Of a DNA stretch of 64,000 nucleotides, positions 61,249 through 64,000 are shown one piece after another. Positions within the stretch are counted from its first letter, which is position 1. Each line of letters begins with the position of its first letter. Position numbers and translations under genes: made by a program. The notes under the pieces were generated by a model, which saw nothing but the letters and a program-made list of their open reading frames with translations, ran no database searches and had not been told where the DNA came from. This DNA is from Willaertia magna (lineage: Eukaryota; Heterolobosea; Eutetramitea; Acrasida; Naegleriidae): assembly GCA_902984215.1 (NCBI GenBank), contig CADWAF010002301.1, positions 1-64,000 on the forward strand, in the 5' to 3' direction.

Positions 61249-62442
61249 ATGAGTCAACAACAAACCCACTCTTTCACATCACCTAAAATAACTTGTACTA
61301 GCCCGGTAAATATTGCTGTCATTAAATATTGGGGTAAAGAAAATGAAGAAGAACATATTCCATTAAACTCATCTTTAAGTGGTACTTTAAATCAAGATGA
61401 TTTAAAAACCATTACAACTGTCCAAGCAAGTACTGACTTTACAGAAGATGAATTAATTTTAAATGGTAAAAAAGAAGATGTTAACACAAAACGTATTCAA
61501 AGAGTTTTTCGTTATATAAGAGAAAATGCAACAGCTAAATGGTATACTGAAAGACCAAACAAAGAACAAGAAATTCATGTTCATATAAATTCAACAAATA
61601 ACTTTCCAACTGCAGCAGGCTTAGCATCTTCTGCATCTGGATATTGTTGTTTAGTTTTTGCATTAGGTCAATTATTTGAAGTAAAATCAGATTTAAGTAC
61701 AATCGCTAGACTTGGTAGTGGAAGTGCTTGTAGAAGTATGTATGGAGGATATGTTGCATGGGAAAAGGGACATGATCATGAAAGTAGTAAGGCTGTTCAA
61801 ATTATTGATGAAAATGATGAATTCTCAAAGCAAACTAATATTTTGATTTGCGTTGTTAGTGATAAACAAAAACATACTCCATCTACTTATGGAATGGAAC
61901 AATCAGTAAAGACAAGTAAATTATTAAAGACTAGAGCTAGTGAAATTGTACCAAAACGTATGGAAGAAATGATTAAAGCTTTAAAGGAAAGAGATTTTAA
62001 TAGTTTTGCTAAATTAACAATGGATGATTCTGATTGTATGCATGCTTGTTGCGCTGATACTGTTCCCCCAATTCATTATATGAATGAAACATCTAATCAA
62101 ATTGTTCAATTAGTTAAAGATTTTAATGAACAATTAGGAAAGAAAGAAGATAATACTATGGATTATCATGTAGCTTATACTTTTGATGCTGGTCCAAATG
62201 CTGTTTTATACTTTAAAGATGTTGAAAGTACTTTAAAGTTTTTAGCTATTTTACATGTTTATTATCCAGCTGATGAAGTCTCTTCTTTCTTCTCTAAGGA
62301 ACCTTATGCAACTGATATGAAGAAATATTTAGATTGGGCAAAGAATGAATTTAAAACAACTGTTGCAGTAGATGCAAATGGATTAAAATATGTAATCCAT
62401 ACAACTATTGGAAGAGGACCAGAAGTTGTTGACAGACAATAA
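61249..62442 (+). CDS. MVD: Mevalonate diphosphate decarboxylase
   Basis: 397 aa. Converts mevalonate diphosphate plus ATP to isopentenyl diphosphate, the last step of the classical mevalonate pathway. GHMP-fold motifs are present: SPVNIAVIKYWGKENEE with the catalytic-region Lys, LNSSLSGTLNQDDLKT, the phosphate-binding NNFPTAAGLASSASGYCC loop, SACRSMYGGYVAWEKG, and the FTFDAGPNAVLY-like AYTFDAGPNAVLYF block with the catalytic Asp. Length matches the family (about 400 aa). Unspliced and cytosolic-looking. It shows that this organism makes isoprenoids by the mevalonate route. Confidence 0.96.
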   Translation: MSQQQTHSFTSPKITCTSPVNIAVIKYWGKENEEEHIPLNSSLSGTLNQDDLKTITTVQASTDFTEDELILNGKKEDVNTKRIQRVFRYIRENATAKWYTERPNKEQEIHVHINSTNNFPTAAGLASSASGYCCLVFALGQLFEVKSDLSTIARLGSGSACRSMYGGYVAWEKGHDHESSKAVQIIDENDEFSKQTNILICVVSDKQKHTPSTYGMEQSVKTSKLLKTRASEIVPKRMEEMIKALKERDFNSFAKLTMDDSDCMHACCADTVPPIHYMNETSNQIVQLVKDFNEQLGKKEDNTMDYHVAYTFDAGPNAVLYFKDVESTLKFLAILHVYYPADEVSSFFSKEPYATDMKKYLDWAKNEFKTTVAVDANGLKYVIHTTIGRGPEVVDRQ

Positions 62443-62447
62443 ATTAT

Positions 62448-63440
62448 TTATTTGGAATGTAACATTTGATTTAAGGCTTTTCTTAAAACCTCCTTTTCCC
62501 TTTCATCAGGTCTACCCACTGCTTTCCATCTAATATTCCCATTAGAATCTATAATAAAAACATATAAAGTTTTACTATTTGTAACACCAATAGCATCTTT
62601 AAAAGATAAAGTTTGTAAATTACTATTAACAAAAGTTAAAAAATAATTCTCTCTTTCATTTTCAGATAATTTCTTTGATAAATTTTTAAAAATTAAAGAT
62701 TGTAACCATGAAACAACTAAACTTTCACTAACACTTAATTCTAACACTTGTAAATAATTATTTTCATTATCTCTATTTAAAATACCAATATCTTTTTTAT
62801 ATTCATTAATTATCTCTTTCCATTCACTTGTCATTTGTGCACCAAATTCTGTAAAATGTAAAAATAAAATATTACATTTTGATTTTTTAAATTCTTTAAA
62901 TAAATTAATTTTTTCTTTCTTTAAATTTAAAACATCAGATTTTAATAAACTTTCAGGTAAAGGAAATATTCCAATTGGTGGATTTATTTTTGAAGATATT
63001 GTAACATATAATTTACCTTGATGTTTTAAAGCTTGTTTAATTTCAGTCATTGGTGATGAATGACTAATTTCTGTATAGATTTGATCTCTTTCTTTATTTA
63101 AATGATCTTTTAATTTCTTTCTTTCTTCTTGAAAAGTTTCTTTTATTTTTTTATCCTTTTCTTCTTGTTTATTTAATAATGAATTATTATTTTCTTCTTC
63201 TTCTTCTATTTTATCTAATCCAAATAGTTTGGAAAGAAATCCTTTATTATTACTTGAAGCATAATATTTTTTATTGACAAGTTGAAAATTATTTATTAAA
63301 TAATTGAATTTACTATTTTTACAGTTAGTTATTATTTTTTGTTGTTGAAGTGATAAAGATGAAATAAATAAGCTCGGTATCGTCAGAAAAGAATTTGAAG
63401 ATTTAGTGGAATGAAGAAGAGGAACAATTATTTTTTTCAT
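62448..63440 (-). CDS. ATP10: Mitochondrial ATPase assembly factor ATP10-like
   Basis: 330 aa from the ATG at 63440. N-terminal ~80 residues are basic with few acids and include NKKYYASSNNKG, a presequence-like region. A charged coiled segment (~80-130) follows. The C-terminal part is the ATP10 domain, with NILFLHFTEFGAQMTSEWK, LSFKDAIGVTNSKTLYVFII and DSNGNIRWKAVGRPDEREKE. ATP10 assists incorporation of subunit 6 into the mitochondrial F1Fo-ATP synthase. It converges with MVD, five bases apart. The ATP10 assignment rests on the terminal D-x-x-G-x-I-R-W pattern and layout. Confidence 0.75.
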   Translation of the reverse strand: MKKIIVPLLHSTKSSNSFLTIPSLFISSLSLQQQKIITNCKNSKFNYLINNFQLVNKKYYASSNNKGFLSKLFGLDKIEEEEENNNSLLNKQEEKDKKIKETFQEERKKLKDHLNKERDQIYTEISHSSPMTEIKQALKHQGKLYVTISSKINPPIGIFPLPESLLKSDVLNLKKEKINLFKEFKKSKCNILFLHFTEFGAQMTSEWKEIINEYKKDIGILNRDNENNYLQVLELSVSESLVVSWLQSLIFKNLSKKLSENERENYFLTFVNSNLQTLSFKDAIGVTNSKTLYVFIIDSNGNIRWKAVGRPDEREKEVLRKALNQMLHSK

Positions 63441-63658
63441 TTTTTTTTCAAACAATTTTTTTTTTCTTTCTTACCTTTCCCGCCATTTTTTTCAACTCGT
63501 ATTTTTTCACATGTCATTTCACACACTAACAACAGCAGTCAGTAAATGTCATAAACAAACAAACCGGCACCATATGGTGATAGTTTTAGAAGAAATAAAC
63601 ACAAATAACAATAATACTATAAATTAAAAATACAAAATGTTTCAAAAAACTAATTTAT

Positions 63659-64000
63659 TTAGAATTCATATTCCTTTGGTTTGTGTGCACCAGTTGATGA
63701 GTTTAATCTAGTAATTAATTCTTCTTGAGTAATATCATTAACATCTGATGCTTGAACATCAACGTGAATACTATACTTTTGAGTAATTTGAGTTTTATTT
63801 GCTGCAACCTTACTTCTCTTCATTGCATGAGAATTTGGACCAGTCCAAGCAACTAAAATGAATTTGGTTCTTCTACTATCATCATCTACAGCAACTGCTC
63901 TAAATAAACCAAACTTAACATCAGATGGACCGAAATTACCTAAAAATTCAGAATAATCTCCATTACCTTGTTGATCTAAAACTAAAGTATTTTTTTCAGT
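63659..64000 (-). CDS. Coactosin-like ADF-H protein, N-terminus outside window
   Basis: The last 113 codons of a minus-strand gene, ending TAA at 63659-63661; the upstream part lies beyond the window. It reads FGLFRAVAVDDDSRRTKFIL, then WTGPNSHAMKRSKVAANKTQ, then YSIHVDVQASDVNDITQEEL. This is the ADF-homology fold, and the SRR-T-KF-LV-WTG and MKRSKV blocks match coactosin (COTL1) better than cofilin. Coactosin binds F-actin and limits capping, so it fits the Arp2/3-driven motility suggested by ARPC4. No intron lies in the visible part. Confidence 0.85.
   Translation of the reverse strand, partial: TEKNTLVLDQQGNGDYSEFLGNFGPSDVKFGLFRAVAVDDDSRRTKFILVAWTGPNSHAMKRSKVAANKTQITQKYSIHVDVQASDVNDITQEELITRLNSSTGAHKPKEYEF

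Overview
The window is nuclear DNA of a compact, AT-rich protist genome. I think a Naegleria-like heterolobosean is most likely. The signs are genes packed head-to-tail on both strands with 50-700 bp gaps, mostly short introns (about 45-155 nt) with GTAAGT-type donors, Asn/Gln-rich tracts in otherwise ordinary proteins, and a mix of amoeboid-motility genes (ARPC4, coactosin), an axonemal gene (dynein light chain 1), mitochondrial respiratory genes and 5S rRNA genes. DNAL1 argues against Dictyostelium-type amoebae. The genus is an inference; no marker here fixes it. Many genes needed exon joining. The joins given are supported by consensus splice sites, an unbroken frame and continuous homology. 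Layout: 0-7 kb holds a 1346-aa tandem cyclase-homology membrane protein, ARPC4 with an ATG-only first exon, a membrane-anchored alpha/beta hydrolase and a secreted Lys/Tyr-rich repeat protein. 7-9.3 kb holds two identical minus-strand 5S rRNA genes flanking a six-exon RCC1-repeat gene. 9.6-13.1 kb holds a four-exon, seven-BRCT TOPBP1/Dpb11-like protein and a small orphan. 13.5-21.4 kb holds a DUF2871-like membrane protein, an Hsp20-fold protein, a DUF4246 protein, a P-loop NTPase resembling the Crinkler/RHS class and a Golgi-type putative glycosyltransferase. 21.5-26.3 kb holds DNAL1, an MFS transporter, a 69-aa orphan, inorganic pyrophosphatase and ribosomal protein uL15 (RPL27A, again ATG-only first exon). 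27-34 kb holds an orphan nuclear-looking protein, a second multi-exon RCC1 protein, a long coiled-coil protein and a mitochondrial TauE/SafE-like carrier. 34-43.4 kb holds an MDR-type reductase, an RCC1-BTB-BTB protein, a TALE homeodomain protein, a winged-helix-like protein and an ABHD17-like hydrolase. 43.5-46.3 kb holds two secreted Tyr/Gly-rich proteins flanking a KCTD-type BTB protein. 46.7-64 kb holds a TPR protein, an FG-GAP single-pass membrane protein, a Kelch-BTB-BTB (LZTR1-like) protein, PEX19 with a CaaX box, the bc1 core-2 protein, a PPR-like mitochondrial protein, mevalonate diphosphate decarboxylase, ATP10 and the C-terminal part of a coactosin gene cut by the window edge. Neighbours are mostly unrelated housekeeping genes, as expected for a eukaryote, and there is no operon logic. 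Themes that recur are beta-propeller plus BTB adaptors, mitochondrial biogenesis (core 2, ATP10, PPR-like, TauE-like) and three small secreted Tyr-rich proteins. No transposon, CRISPR array, virus or tRNA gene was recognised. The best candidates for something under-described are the tandem cyclase-fold protein lacking catalytic residues, the secreted Tyr-rich proteins, the one-exon-per-blade RCC1 gene between 5S copies, and the P-loop NTPase with a presequence-like N-terminus.
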